The notes under the pieces are model-generated. The model worked only from the letters and a program-made list of their open reading frames with translations, was not told where the DNA came from and ran no database searches. DNA of 64,000 nt from Cyanobacterium aponinum PCC 10605 (lineage in GTDB: Bacteria; Cyanobacteriota; Cyanobacteriia; Cyanobacteriales; Cyanobacteriaceae): positions 3,038,001 to 3,102,000 of the forward strand of contig NC_019776.1 in assembly GCF_000317675.1 (NCBI RefSeq), given 5' to 3'. Numbering within the stretch: the stretch's first letter is position 1; each line of letters begins with the position of its first letter. Positions 12,808 to 21,968 of the stretch are shown piece after piece. The position numbers and the translations under genes are program-made.

Positions 12808-12833
12808 ATCGTCTCCTTAGGGGCGATTTTTTT
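12808..12833 (+). terminator. Orphan terminator-like hairpin
   Basis: ATCGTCTC pairs with GGGGCGAT (two G-T pairs) over a four-base loop and is followed by seven T. The nearest upstream gene ends 450 bases earlier. A TGTAGAAT box at about 12789 could act as an extended -10, giving only a tiny transcript, so the role is unclear. Confidence 0.45.
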
Positions 12834-12961
12834 GTGTTTTAGAAGTTGCCATTAAAAAATTAGGCTCTGTTACTTTGAGTGTGTAAATGATTAATTTAGG
12901 TAGTGAATCTGGAAAAACTCTCTGTATGTCCCCTTTTTAGGAAAGAAGGGGAAAAGAGAAT

Positions 12962-13081
12962 TATTAAATAATAATTTATAAATTTTTAGCTTTTATTTTA
13001 CTATTAACACTATTTAATAAACGTTATAGAAGTTATTTTCTATTAATTTATTATAACCACTGTAGAAAAACCATTATATTT
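12962..13081. repeat. 120-bp direct repeat, copy 2
   Basis: Starts TATTAAATAATAATTTATAA and continues through TATTTAATAAACGTTATAGAAG to ATAACCACTGTAGAAAAACC, parallel to copy 1 at 12433. Both copies follow a G-rich stretch with GGGGA(A)AAGAG. Confidence 0.6.
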
Positions 13082-13217
13082 TTATTTAAAAACTATCTTT
13101 GCTTTTTGCTTATCCGAATCAATAATTTATAGATTAATAGTGATAAAGTCAAAATAAAATAGTCAAATATTGCTAAATAGGGAAGAATAAATTTAATTTA
13201 GTGAAGGAGTAATAATT

Positions 13218-14138
13218 TTGAATGAATTAGAAGAAATTTATAAAAAGTTCCATGAAATTAATATTAAACTTAAAAAATTAGAGAAAAAAGCAGACAGAAT
13301 TATTGTTACGGGAGGAAAACTAAATAAACAACCAAAACCAATTAATATTAGATTAGAAGAATTAATCAATATTTATAACTACATACCTCAGATATTAAGT
13401 GAATACGCTACACCAGTTTCTTTGAGTGCTAAAACTTATAGAGAAAAAATAGAGGAGGTTGAGTTAGATTATCAACATAATGGTTATTATTGGGTAATTT
13501 TATTAGAAAATCAAGGAATCAAAAATTATTATTTACTCCCTAATGGTAATATAAAATTCAATTTTGCTCGTTTACAAAACTATATCAATTTTGTATTTAT
13601 CCTTCATGGTAATTTTTTAGATATAGGTAATAATTTTTCCTTGATAAGGTGTGCCACTATCGATATTTTACCGAATGGTTTATCTTGGATTTTAAAAGCA
13701 AAAGGAGAAATAATAAGTAAAATTTCACCATCTGATTTACTATTAAAAGAATTGCTCAAATTTCAAGATAAAGATAAGCAAATTCCAGATAATATTAGCA
13801 AATTACTAGACCTTTTGGATAGCTACTATAATGAAACTTTAAAAATTAAAGATAGATTATATATTGAGTCTGAAAATATTATTGAATTAGAAGAAAAATT
13901 TGTTCAATTAAATGATATATTTATCTCTAATAATAGACAAGTTTATTCTCTTATTGATGTTAAGGAAAAATCTATTCTTGAGAGAGTAATACAAATGAAT
14001 GAGCAATTAAGCGATAAAATAGCCCAACAGGATAAACAAATTCGAGGATTGCGTAGTAATATAGGCTGTTTAAATTTTTTGGTTTTTATTTTGGTGCTAT
14101 TTATTAGTTTTTTCTTATGGGTAGCAATTTCTGCCTAA
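13218..14138 (+). CDS. Coiled-coil protein with C-terminal membrane anchor, unknown function
   Basis: 306 residues starting at TTG. The start is supported by AAGGAG eight bases upstream (13203-13208); no ATG or GTG lies in frame nearby. The first 30 residues are a charged helix (EIYKKFHEINIKLKKLEKKAD). Residues about 80-180 form a mixed domain, and residues 215-285 are long amphipathic helices likely to form a coiled coil (IIELEEKFVQLND, RVIQMNEQLSDKIAQQDKQI). The C terminus is one transmembrane helix (LNFLVFILVLFISFFLWVAI) and two further residues. The topology suggests a tail-anchored cytoplasmic protein. Composition is AT-rich and Lys/Asn/Ile-rich compared with neighbours. I recognise no family. 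Confidence 0.7.
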   Translation: MNELEEIYKKFHEINIKLKKLEKKADRIIVTGGKLNKQPKPINIRLEELINIYNYIPQILSEYATPVSLSAKTYREKIEEVELDYQHNGYYWVILLENQGIKNYYLLPNGNIKFNFARLQNYINFVFILHGNFLDIGNNFSLIRCATIDILPNGLSWILKAKGEIISKISPSDLLLKELLKFQDKDKQIPDNISKLLDLLDSYYNETLKIKDRLYIESENIIELEEKFVQLNDIFISNNRQVYSLIDVKEKSILERVIQMNEQLSDKIAQQDKQIRGLRSNIGCLNFLVFILVLFISFFLWVAISA

Positions 14139-14228
14139 ATGTCTAATGATGGCAATGATAACTTAGAGTCGGCGGTAGAAAGAAAAATAGATAAGGAGAG
14201 AGGAGGGGCAAGTATTGGAGGAAACTAA
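14139..14228 (+). CDS. 29-codon ORF in frame directly after the previous stop
   Basis: The ATG follows the TAA of the previous gene with no gap, and the frame is the same, so readthrough would add these residues. The 29 residues are very hydrophilic (MSNDGNDNLESAVERKID then a Gly-rich end). It may be a coupled micro-ORF or an old C-terminal tail cut off by a stop mutation. Real expression is uncertain. Confidence 0.3.
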   Translation: MSNDGNDNLESAVERKIDKERGGASIGGN

Positions 14229-14360
14229 TTTTTAATTTTTATATGATAAATTAAGTCGTTATTTGTTAACAAACAGACTCGTTTCTGGCACTGGTTTCGG
14301 CTAAAATTCAAAAGATACCTATAGAAGATATTTATTAAATTAAAAGAGTAAACATAATTC

Positions 14361-15752
14361 ATGACAGATTTAACTCCTAGTTCTAGTTTTAGTTTAGCGG
14401 TACATTTAGAATTGTTAAACCGTGCGGGTGCTTTAGCTAAAGTTACAAATGCGATCGCATCTGTGGGAGGAAGTTTAGGGAATATAACCCTGATAGAGAG
14501 AAATTTACAGACAGTAAAAAGAGAGTTGCAGATTGATGCTTCTAGTAGTGACCATGCTGATAAAATTCTTGACGCCATTAAATCCCTAGAAGATGTAAAA
14601 ATACTACAAGTGAGCGATCGCACCTTTGAATTGCATAAGGGGGGAAAAATCCGCATCGAAAATCGCATTGAGATTAAAAACTCCTCTGATTTAGCAATGG
14701 CTTATACTCCCGGAGTTGGTAGAATTTGTAAAGCGATTGCGGAAAAACCGGAAGAAGTCTTTTCTTTGACGATTAAAAGCAACAGTATAGCTATTGTTAC
14801 TGATGGTAGTGCTGTTTTAGGTTTAGGTAACTTAGGGGCGGAGGCGGCTTTACCGGTAATGGAAGGTAAGGCGATGTTATTTAAAGGCTTTGCAGATATT
14901 GACGCATTTCCCATTTGTTTAGCCACTCAGGATGTGGAAGAAATTATTTCCATTGTCAAAAATATCATTCCCGTATTCGGCGGGGTGAATTTAGAGGATA
15001 TAGCCGCACCTCGTTGTTTTGAAATCGAAAAAAGATTACAGGAAGAATTAGACGTTCCCATTTTCCACGATGACCAACATGGTACAGCCATAGTAACAAT
15101 GGCGGCGTTAATTAATGCCCTCAAATTAGTTGGGAAGGAAATTGACAAAATTCGAGTTGTTATCAACGGTGCAGGGGCGGCAGGGGTTGCCATCGCCCGT
15201 TTGTTGAATCAAGCTCAGTGTTATAATATTACACTTTGTGACTCTAAGGGTATTATTAGTAAAGATCGGGAAAATCTCAATGCAGAGAAGCAACTCTTAG
15301 CAGTAGAAAAAGGAGGCACTTTAGCGGATGCGTTGGTTGATGCGGATGTGTTTATCGGAGTTAGCGCCCCCAATATTTTAACCCCTGATATGGTGAAAAC
15401 AATGGCAAAAGATACCATTATCTTTGCGATGGCGAATCCTATCCCCGAAATTCAACCCGAATTAATCAAAGATATAGCCGCCGTTGTTGCCACTGGTAGA
15501 AGTGATTACCCCAATCAAATCAATAACGTTTTGGCTTTTCCCGGTATCTTTCGAGGTGCATTGGATTGTCGTGCTAAAGGCCTCACCACCGAAATGTATC
15601 TTCAAGCCGCAGGTGCGATCGCATCTTTAGTATCTACAGAAGAATTAAATAAAGAACACATAGTACCTTCTGTATTTGATCCCAGAGTTGCCACAGTGGT
15701 AGCGGAGGCGGTGAAAAAAGCGGCAAGAGAAGCAGGAGTGGCGAGAAATTAA
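14361..15752 (+). CDS. NAD(P)-dependent malic enzyme with N-terminal ACT domain
   Basis: 463 residues. Oxidative decarboxylation of malate to pyruvate and CO2. An ACT regulatory domain covers residues about 10-85 (HLELLNRAGALAKVTNAIASVGG). The malic enzyme N-domain follows, with AYTPGVGRIC (catalytic Tyr region) and VTDGSAVLGLGNLG. The metal-binding segment is FHDDQHGTAIV, and the NAD-binding domain carries VVINGAGAAGVAIARLL. The C-terminal part has FAMANPIPEI and GRSDYPNQINNVLAFPGIFRGALD. The ACT domain suggests allosteric control. Three perfect GCGATCGC octamers fall in the coding sequence. No operon partner. Confidence 0.93.
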   Translation: MTDLTPSSSFSLAVHLELLNRAGALAKVTNAIASVGGSLGNITLIERNLQTVKRELQIDASSSDHADKILDAIKSLEDVKILQVSDRTFELHKGGKIRIENRIEIKNSSDLAMAYTPGVGRICKAIAEKPEEVFSLTIKSNSIAIVTDGSAVLGLGNLGAEAALPVMEGKAMLFKGFADIDAFPICLATQDVEEIISIVKNIIPVFGGVNLEDIAAPRCFEIEKRLQEELDVPIFHDDQHGTAIVTMAALINALKLVGKEIDKIRVVINGAGAAGVAIARLLNQAQCYNITLCDSKGIISKDRENLNAEKQLLAVEKGGTLADALVDADVFIGVSAPNILTPDMVKTMAKDTIIFAMANPIPEIQPELIKDIAAVVATGRSDYPNQINNVLAFPGIFRGALDCRAKGLTTEMYLQAAGAIASLVSTEELNKEHIVPSVFDPRVATVVAEAVKKAAREAGVARN

Positions 15753-15814
15753 ACAAAACCAAAATCATTACTTATAATAAATTTATTGGCAACCTAAGTT
15801 AGCAATAAACCTCA

Positions 15815-16694
15815 ATGCACAGAGCGATAAAAGTCAGAATCTATCCCAACAAAACCCAAGCCAAGAAATTATCTCAGGTTATGGGTTGTTGTCGTTGGTG
15901 GTATAACTACGCTCTAAACTTGTGTATTGACACTTATAAAGCTACAGGTAAGGCACTAAAGTAAGTAGCCCTTAATAAGTATCTCCCTAAGCTAAAAAAA
16001 AGAGGAAGATACGGCTTGGTTAGGAGATTGTTACTCACAATGTCTGCAATCAACGACTCTTAATCTGACTAAGGCTTTCAAAAACTTCTTTGAAGGTAGA
16101 GCCAAATACCCCAGATACAAGTCATATCACGGAAAACAGTCTTGTCAATATCCCCAAAATGTCTCGATAGTTGATGGATGTCTCAAAATTCCGCAATTAG
16201 GCTTAGTAAAAGCAGTTATTCATCGGATATTTGAAGGTGAGATTAAGACTGTAACAGTAAGCAAAACGCCCACTGGCAAATATTTTGCTAGTATCCTATT
16301 CGATACCCAACAAGAATTACCATTAGTAAATATGACAGGAAAAATTTGTGGTATAGACTTAGGAATTAAGGATTTTGCTATTGTTCATGATGGCAAAAAA
16401 ACCAGTAAGTATGCTAACCCTAGACACATTGTGAATAATAATCAAGTGGTAGTCGTTGAACAACTGAATATCAAGGGTATGGTTCGTAACCACAAATTAG
16501 CAAAAGCAATAACTGATGTCGGTTGGGGAACATTTATCAACTTCCTAGACTATAAACTCAAGCAAAAAGGTGGGTTATTAGTGGAGATAGATAGATGGTT
16601 TCCTAGCTCTAAAACTTGCTCTCATTGTCATTATCAAATGTCTGAAATGCCATTAGAGATAAGAGAAAAGATGAAGCTCCCGACTCAGCGATAG
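15815..16694 (+). pseudogene. Decayed IS200/IS605 TnpB gene
   Basis: Starts MHRAIKVRIYPNKTQAKKLS, a typical TnpB N terminus. A stop at about 15962 and further frame changes break the first third. The frame from about 16150 to 16430 gives GKICGIDLGIKDFAIVHDGKKTSKYANPRHI, which contains the first RuvC Asp. About 60 residues are then missing before NNNQVVVVEQLNIKGMVRN (second acidic residue). The gene ends after SSKTCSHCHYQMSEMPLEI, lacking the second Cys pair and the third RuvC Asp. A GC hairpin CCCGAC...GTCGGG at 16688-16702 and the sequence GTAGTTCAC ending at 16713 mark the right end of the insertion sequence. No tnpA is present. Confidence 0.85.
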
Positions 16695-16713
16695 TGGTCG
16701 GGTAGTAGTTCAC

Positions 16714-17732
16714 AATGCCCGACATAGACTGCATCAAAACGCACTAAGGTAGTAAATAACCTCAGTTCGGTTTAAGAATATTGGATAAGGGTAGGTGTCA
16801 GGTTTCAGGTTGCAGGTTGCAGGTGTTGAGAGAAAGTAATGAGTAACAAATAATGAGTGTTCGGGGTTTTTAATTCCTAATTCTTAATTTTTCCTTTGCC
16901 CTCCCCCCTCTCGAGGGGGGATATAAGGGGGGTTTGCCTCTTGCCTCTTGCCTTTTGCCTTTTTTTCTCCATCATTCATAGATGAAAATTTATCCCGAAC
17001 TCAGGTTAAATAAGCGTCAGTCGGCTTCTGTGAGTTGATTTCCCACAAGGTATTTTTGTTTTGACAATCTTTCCTCTAGCCAATCTAAGGTGGAAAATAA
17101 GGGGATAAAGGCTTCTTCGTAGGCTTGTTGAGTGGTGGCAAAACCGCATTTATAAACCCCATTGTTAATGTTATGATAAATACGATCGTTAACCTCGTCT
17201 ATTTCTTCTCGGAGATGAGAAGGGTAGTAATCCACCGCTTTCGCACCAATATCATCAAAGGCACTATTAAACATTCTGATTATTTCAGAGGATTCGTTAT
17301 TAACGATGGTGTGAGTTTTTTTATCCCACAAGACGGGAACTGTCACCCTTCCTGTATAGTTAGGATCAGCTTGGATATATATTTGATAAAGATATTGTGC
17401 CTCAAATAATGGATCAGGTATTACGCCTTCTCCTTGGGCGAATGTCCAACCATTTTCCCCATGAACCAATGTACGATCGCAACTGGTATAATATCTTCTA
17501 AGGCTTTTAATTTGCGAAAAATTAAGGTACGATGAGCCCATGGACAAGCTAGAGACACATAAAGGTGATAACGCCCTGATTCGGCTTTAAAACCACTTTT
17601 TCCCGTGATACCGGCGCTGCCATCGGGGGTAATCCAGTTACGAAATTGCGAGGCTTGACGCACAAATTTGCCTTGAGTGGCAGTGGTATCATAACATTGA
17701 TCGTGCCAAACACCTTCAATTAAAAGTCCCAT
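16714..17732 (-). pseudogene. Glutathionyl-hydroquinone reductase / omega-class GST, broken
   Basis: The N-terminal part from 17732 (MGLLIEGVWHDQ, YVSLACPWAHRTLIFRKLK) carries the Cys-Pro-Trp active-site motif of the YqjG/PcpF family. The frame is lost at the C4 run 17457-17460, where one base is missing. The second frame then continues ENGWTFAQGEGVIPDPLFEA, GRVTVPVLWDKK and so on. At 17028 the codon expected to be Trp in TEADWRLF is TGA. A few codons later a 248-bp MITE interrupts the gene, and beyond it TTLVRFDAVYVGH continues the family sequence. The gene is finally cut off by the right end of the IS200/IS605 element at 16713. So there are four separate lesions; the gene is certainly dead. 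Confidence 0.85.
16759..17006. mobile_element. MITE with ACCTSAGTTCGG inverted ends, inserted in the GST gene
   Basis: 248 bases between ACCTCAGTTCGG and CCGAACTCAGGT. The 6-bp direct repeat TAAATA flanks it (16753-16758 and 17007-17012), and the GST reading frame resumes across it. The inside is noncoding and contains AGGTNNC heptamers, a C-rich/G-rich palindrome with CTCGAG at its centre, and TTGCCTC repeats. An inverted copy of almost identical sequence is at 22530-22772. Confidence 0.8.
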
Positions 17733-17914
17733 AAATAAAAGTTATTGATTAGTGATAAGTTAGTTTGCATTATAAGTTGTCTGGTTGAGATAGGGAATGG
17801 GGAATGGGGAATGGGCAATAGGCAATGGGTAAGGGGTTGAATCATAAGGCAAGGGGTTTAAACCCCAAGAATAATAAAAAATGTAAGTTAAATGCGTCTT
17901 AGGTTAGTTAATCT

Positions 17915-19009
17915 TTAATTTAAGAAGGGATAATCGGTATATCCTTCTTCTGCATTGTGATTTCCTTGACCATAAAGAGTTTTCATGTTAACTTCTGTTA
18001 GAGGTGCATTAATGGCTAATCTTTCCACTAAGTCGGGGTTAGCAATAAATGGCCTCCCAAAAGATACTAATGAGGCTTTTTGAGAGGAAATAGCTTTATC
18101 TGCTTTGGTTTTATCATAACCACCGTTAGTAATAATTGTGCCATTGTAGAAGCCTGAAAAAGTGTCTAAGACGGATGGTATGGCATTTTCGTTTTGTAAA
18201 TCCATCTCACTAGCTTCCATTAAATGAACATAAGCTAAATTATACTGATTTAGTGCTTGTAAAACATAGGTAAATAAGGGGATGGGGTTAGAATCTAACA
18301 TTCCGTAAAATGTGTTAGTGGGGGATAATTTAATTCCCACTTTGTTATCACCCCAAACCTCTATTACCGCCTCTACTACTTCTAACAGAAAACGGCTACG
18401 ATTGGCGATCGAGCCTCCATATTCATCTGTACGTTGATTAGAAACATCCTGTAAAAATTGATCAATTAAGTAACCAAACGCACCATGCAATTCTACACCA
18501 TCAAAACCAGCATGAAAAGCATTGAGAGCCGCCTGTTGAAATTCTTTGACAATGGTAGGGATTTCATCGAGATTTAAGGCACGGGGTTTCTCTAATGACA
18601 CTTTACCATTAGGGGTATGTAATTGTCCTTGGGCGGGAATGGCACTAGGTGCGATCGGCATTTCACCTTGTAGTAAAGATGGATGGCTAACTCTCCCACA
18701 ATGCCATAACTGTAGGAAGATTTTACCACCTTGTTGATGGACTTTTTCTACAACTAACTTCCATCCGTCAATTTGGGCTTGATTATAGATACCGGGGCAG
18801 TTAAGATAACCATGGGCAGAAGGAGAAATCATGGTACATTCTGTAATAATCAATCCAGCAGTTGCCCTTTGAGCGTAATATGTAGCCATTGTTTCCGTAG
18901 GAATACCCTCATCGGTTGCCCTCAAACGAGTCATAGGCGCCATAATGATACGGTTAGGCAAAGTGTAACCACCGAGTGAAAATGGAGAGAAAAGATTAAA
19001 GTTTTCCAT
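17915..19009 (-). CDS. Old yellow enzyme family NADH:flavin oxidoreductase (alkene reductase)
   Basis: 364 residues from the ATG giving MENFNLFSPFSLG; an in-frame ATG 18 bases upstream (MWLLIA) is less like the family. An FMN-binding TIM barrel reduces activated C=C bonds with NAD(P)H. Motifs: LPNRIIMAPMTRLRA, LQLWHCGRVSHPS, the substrate segment ELHGAFGYLIDQFL, and RTDEYGGSIANRSRFLLEVV. The C-terminal FMN phosphate site is in FGRPFIANPDLVERL. Oddity: the pair that holds the substrate carbonyl is normally HxxN or HxxH; here it is His-Gly-Ala-Phe, so the second ligand is missing. An AraC-type regulator lies upstream on the same strand, 331 bases away, and may control it. Confidence 0.9.
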   Translation of the reverse strand: MENFNLFSPFSLGGYTLPNRIIMAPMTRLRATDEGIPTETMATYYAQRATAGLIITECTMISPSAHGYLNCPGIYNQAQIDGWKLVVEKVHQQGGKIFLQLWHCGRVSHPSLLQGEMPIAPSAIPAQGQLHTPNGKVSLEKPRALNLDEIPTIVKEFQQAALNAFHAGFDGVELHGAFGYLIDQFLQDVSNQRTDEYGGSIANRSRFLLEVVEAVIEVWGDNKVGIKLSPTNTFYGMLDSNPIPLFTYVLQALNQYNLAYVHLMEASEMDLQNENAIPSVLDTFSGFYNGTIITNGGYDKTKADKAISSQKASLVSFGRPFIANPDLVERLAINAPLTEVNMKTLYGQGNHNAEEGYTDYPFLN

Positions 19010-19027
19010 AGCTATCAGTAACCACAA

Positions 19028-19340
19028 ATATTTTTAAGTGAAAGTATCCATAATTGATGAATCTTTGTCTTGTAGATTATTGCGGTTTAGATGTTTTCTT
19101 GCGGTTTTTTTATTTCCTTTGATAGCTTAAAATTCATGAAAGATATATATGATATAGCACTCTTAAATCATTTGTGAAAAATCAATTATTAGAAAAAAAC
19201 ATCGAAGATACCATCCCTCTTGCCTTTTGCCTGTTGCCTGTTGCCTTTTTTGACAAAATAATTAACACAACCCATTCAGGATTGCTATACTCTTTGTGCC
19301 TTTGCGAGAGAAAAAAACCTAATTATTTGTCTAAATTACT
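19028..19340. other. Intergenic region between the AraC regulator and the reductase
   Basis: 313 bases. Contains TTGCC-rich repeat text (about 19209-19250) of the same type seen in other spacers. The part nearest the reductase is AT-rich and presumably holds its promoter. No ORF or clear regulator site could be assigned. Confidence 0.4.
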
Positions 19341-20204
19341 TTAACTATCACGCAAATCTTTAGGTATTAAATTAAAATGTTTTTTTAACATAACACTCAT
19401 TTGACTTTGAGAAGAAAAACCACAAATAAGGGAAATATGAGCTAAATTTTCATCGGTTTTTTTAATCATTTCAACAGCTTTTTTTAGTCTTTCTTTTAAG
19501 ATATATTGATAGGGACTAATTCCTGTACTTTCTTTAAAGCAACGGATAAAATGATATTCACTTAAGGCTAATAAATTAGCTAATGTGGCGATGGTTATTT
19601 TTTCGTTAAGATTGCTCTTGATATAATCAATTACGATGGATAATTTATGTGGTGCTAAACCACCGTAGTTTGATTTATTAATTGTTTTTTTCTCTGTATA
19701 ATTTGAGATTAAATGTAAACTTAAGGTACTGAAAAGACTTTCTAAATATAAATCATCAATTTCACTAGATTTTTTACTAACAAGTGCGATCGCACCTATT
19801 AATTCTCTCAAAAAATTATCTCTCATTTTAAGATGAGAAATTAACTGAAAAGTTTGTCCATCTAGTAGTTTTTGGGCATAAGAATCGAATAATTTATTAT
19901 CAATAGATAAAAAAATACCTGTGGAATTTTTCCAACTTGCCCAATGATTAATTCCTGCGGGAAAAATCATTAATTCTTCCGTAGAATAACGAATTTCTTT
20001 TAACTTATCGCTATTATGTTTTAGGGTTAAATAACAGATTTGATTAGTAGTTAAACCAATTAAATGACGATCTAAAATTTTAGGTTTTGGATCTTCCCCG
20101 GTGCTATGATAATTTTGATAAACTTGAATAATTCTATGTACAGATTCATGGACGATGGAAGGGGAATTAACAATTACTTGATTAGGCATGAAAAAATTTT
20201 GCAA
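19341..20204 (-). CDS. AraC-family transcriptional regulator
   Basis: 287 residues. The C-terminal 100 residues are the double helix-turn-helix domain: KLSIVIDYIKSNLNEKITIATLANLLALSEYHF for the first motif and the hallmark FIRCFKESTGISPYQYI, then LAHISLICGFSSQSQMSVMLKKHF. The N-terminal domain (about 1-170) is not a recognised sugar-binding cupin by sequence alone and probably senses a ligand. The nearest same-strand target is the old-yellow-enzyme gene downstream, as often seen for AraC regulators next to OYE reductases; regulation is inferred. One GCGATCGC octamer is inside. Confidence 0.88.
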   Translation of the reverse strand: MQNFFMPNQVIVNSPSIVHESVHRIIQVYQNYHSTGEDPKPKILDRHLIGLTTNQICYLTLKHNSDKLKEIRYSTEELMIFPAGINHWASWKNSTGIFLSIDNKLFDSYAQKLLDGQTFQLISHLKMRDNFLRELIGAIALVSKKSSEIDDLYLESLFSTLSLHLISNYTEKKTINKSNYGGLAPHKLSIVIDYIKSNLNEKITIATLANLLALSEYHFIRCFKESTGISPYQYILKERLKKAVEMIKKTDENLAHISLICGFSSQSQMSVMLKKHFNLIPKDLRDS

Positions 20205-20345
20205 CTATTTCATCGAGTTTATCTTAACTCATAAAACTTGTAGGTGACTTTAGCCAACACGGGAAAAGATTTTTTTGGTTTTGATGCTCACAGTGTTGAT
20301 TTTGATTTGATGCGATCGCATCTTAAGTAGAATGAGAAGATAATC

Positions 20346-20372
20346 GAAAAAAATAACCCATTGAAATGGGTT
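20346..20372 (-). terminator. Terminator downstream of ppa
   Basis: Read on the minus strand: stem AACCCATT/AATGGGTT followed by A and seven T. It lies about 110 bases after the ppa stop codon. Confidence 0.7.
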
Positions 20373-20416
20373 TAAGCTATTAGCAAGAAATTGATTTCTT
20401 GTTTTATATTTTTTGT

Positions 20417-20442
20417 GTTGGGCTACACTTCGTTAACCCAAC
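20417..20442. repeat. REP-like palindrome GTTGGG...CCCAAC
   Basis: GTTGGGCTACACTTCGTTAA then CCCAAC forms an imperfect hairpin. The motif is of a type widespread in cyanobacterial spacers. It lies between ppa and its terminator. Confidence 0.5.
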
Positions 20443-20480
20443 TTACCGTTATGACTAAGTGCGATCGCACCTAAATCCCA

Positions 20481-20990
20481 TTATTTATAAGCCTTAACGC
20501 ATTGTTCCACTAAAGGAGCAACTTGATCAATATCTTTCCAACCAAGAATTTGAGTTTCTTTTTTCTCCAAATTTTTGTAGCTACGGAAAAATTCAGCAAT
20601 TTCCTCTAAACGGTGAGGGGCAATATCTTTTAAAGATTTAACATGATCATAGCGAGGGTCTTCGGCGGGTACACATAAAATCTTCTCATCGCGATCGCCT
20701 CCATCAATCATTTCTAACATACAAACAGGACGAGCGGCAATAACACAACCGGGGAAAGTAGGTTCATCCATCATTACCATACCATCAAGAGGATCACCAT
20801 CATCTGCTAAAGTGTTAGGTACAAAACCGTAATCATAGGGATATTTGACTGAGGAGAATAAAACTCTATCTAGGATAAAAGCATTCATATCCTTATCAAA
20901 TTCGTATTTATTTTTGCTACCGCCGGGGATTTCGATTAAAACGTTGATAATACCCTGTTTAGGTTGAGCAGGAATACGAGATAAATCCAT
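20481..20990 (-). CDS. ppa: Inorganic pyrophosphatase
   Basis: 169 residues, the usual length of the bacterial soluble family I enzyme. It hydrolyses pyrophosphate and pulls biosynthetic reactions forward. Motifs: the N-terminal [34 protein letters not shown] with the signature Asp residues that bind Mg, and the C-terminal [18 protein letters not shown]. Start at ATG ([13 protein letters not shown]). Monocistronic with its own terminator. High confidence. Confidence 0.96.
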   Translation of the reverse strand: MDLSRIPAQPKQGIINVLIEIPGGSKNKYEFDKDMNAFILDRVLFSSVKYPYDYGFVPNTLADDGDPLDGMVMMDEPTFPGCVIAARPVCMLEMIDGGDRDEKILCVPAEDPRYDHVKSLKDIAPHRLEEIAEFFRSYKNLEKKETQILGWKDIDQVAPLVEQCVKAYK

Positions 20991-21127
20991 TTTTAATATT
21001 GTCCTTACTTATAGTTAATCAATACGGTTAATATTTAACCATAAAACGAAATTAAGAATTAACAATTTAGAATCAACAAATTTCCTCACTACCCAAATAG
21101 CCCAAATCTAACTTCAAGAAAAAGCCG

Positions 21128-21907
21128 ATGGTATTAACAAAAAGTCCTGCCAGTGAAGCAATAGAACAATTGATAGAACTAGCCCAAACAGGAGAAATTG
21201 ATCCTTGGGATGTCAAAGTAATTGAAATTATTGACCGTTTTTTAGCTGAATTAGGAATAAATGATAGCGATAACCTATCTGTGCAGGAAACTGATTTATC
21301 TCAATCCGGGCAGGTGATGTTATGGGCTTCTAAATTAGTTTTATTAAAAGCAGAAACCCTTGCCAGAATTAGTGAATTAAATCCAGAAGACGAGGAATCG
21401 GCAGAAACAAATATAGAAGATAATCTCGAATTAGAAACAAAACGCTATCAAATTAATGAACTAGACAAAAAAATTAAAAGAAGAACATCTGCTCTACCTG
21501 TTGCCAAAAGAAAAGTGACTCTAGGGGAATTCATAGCCCAACTTCAGTCAATAGAAAAAGAATTACAAGGGAAAAGTAAGACCATAGACCACAATTTGCC
21601 TTTAAATAAAACAAAAAGAGGCTATACCCGTAAACAAGCCCTCAAAACAATTACTGATTTAGCTCATAATGAAAATTTGACCGAATTAGCTGAACAAATC
21701 AATAATTTTCTCCGAGATAATTTAATTACTGTTAATGAGAATAAAATCAAGTTAGAACAACTAATCAGCCATTGGCAAAGTCATAAACAAGAAACAAAAT
21801 CCGATAAAGTCGGAGTTTTTTGGGCGTTATTATTGCTTTCCTCTCAATCAAAGGTTGAATTACATCAACAAGAATTTTATCAAGATATTGATGTTTACAT
21901 TATCTAA
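21128..21907 (+). CDS. scpA: Segregation and condensation protein A
   Basis: 259 residues. Kleisin subunit of the SMC-ScpAB condensin. The N terminus has AIEQLIELAQTGEIDPWDVKVIEIIDRFL and VMLWASKLVLLKAETLA, the usual ScpA signatures. The middle is charged (residues 85-160). The C-terminal winged-helix part ends VGVFWALLLLSSQSKVELHQQEFYQDIDV, as in the family. scpB is not adjacent. The TAA stop (21905-21907) overlaps the first base of a four-helix-bundle mobile element. Confidence 0.92.
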   Translation: MVLTKSPASEAIEQLIELAQTGEIDPWDVKVIEIIDRFLAELGINDSDNLSVQETDLSQSGQVMLWASKLVLLKAETLARISELNPEDEESAETNIEDNLELETKRYQINELDKKIKRRTSALPVAKRKVTLGEFIAQLQSIEKELQGKSKTIDHNLPLNKTKRGYTRKQALKTITDLAHNENLTELAEQINNFLRDNLITVNENKIKLEQLISHWQSHKQETKSDKVGVFWALLLLSSQSKVELHQQEFYQDIDVYII

Positions 21908-21968
21908 CTGACGTTACGCACTTATTCATGTGTTAAGTTAAGGAGGGTTTCAGGTTTCAGGAAATAAT

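Noticed and set aside
14225-14668. 147-codon minus-strand ORF over the start of the malic enzyme gene
   Set aside because: It is the antisense shadow of a well-supported gene.
16332-16694. Treating the 120-residue TnpB-like ORF as a functional small gene
   Set aside because: It lacks the central segment, the second zinc Cys pair and the last RuvC Asp, and it is continuous with upstream decayed tnpB sequence.
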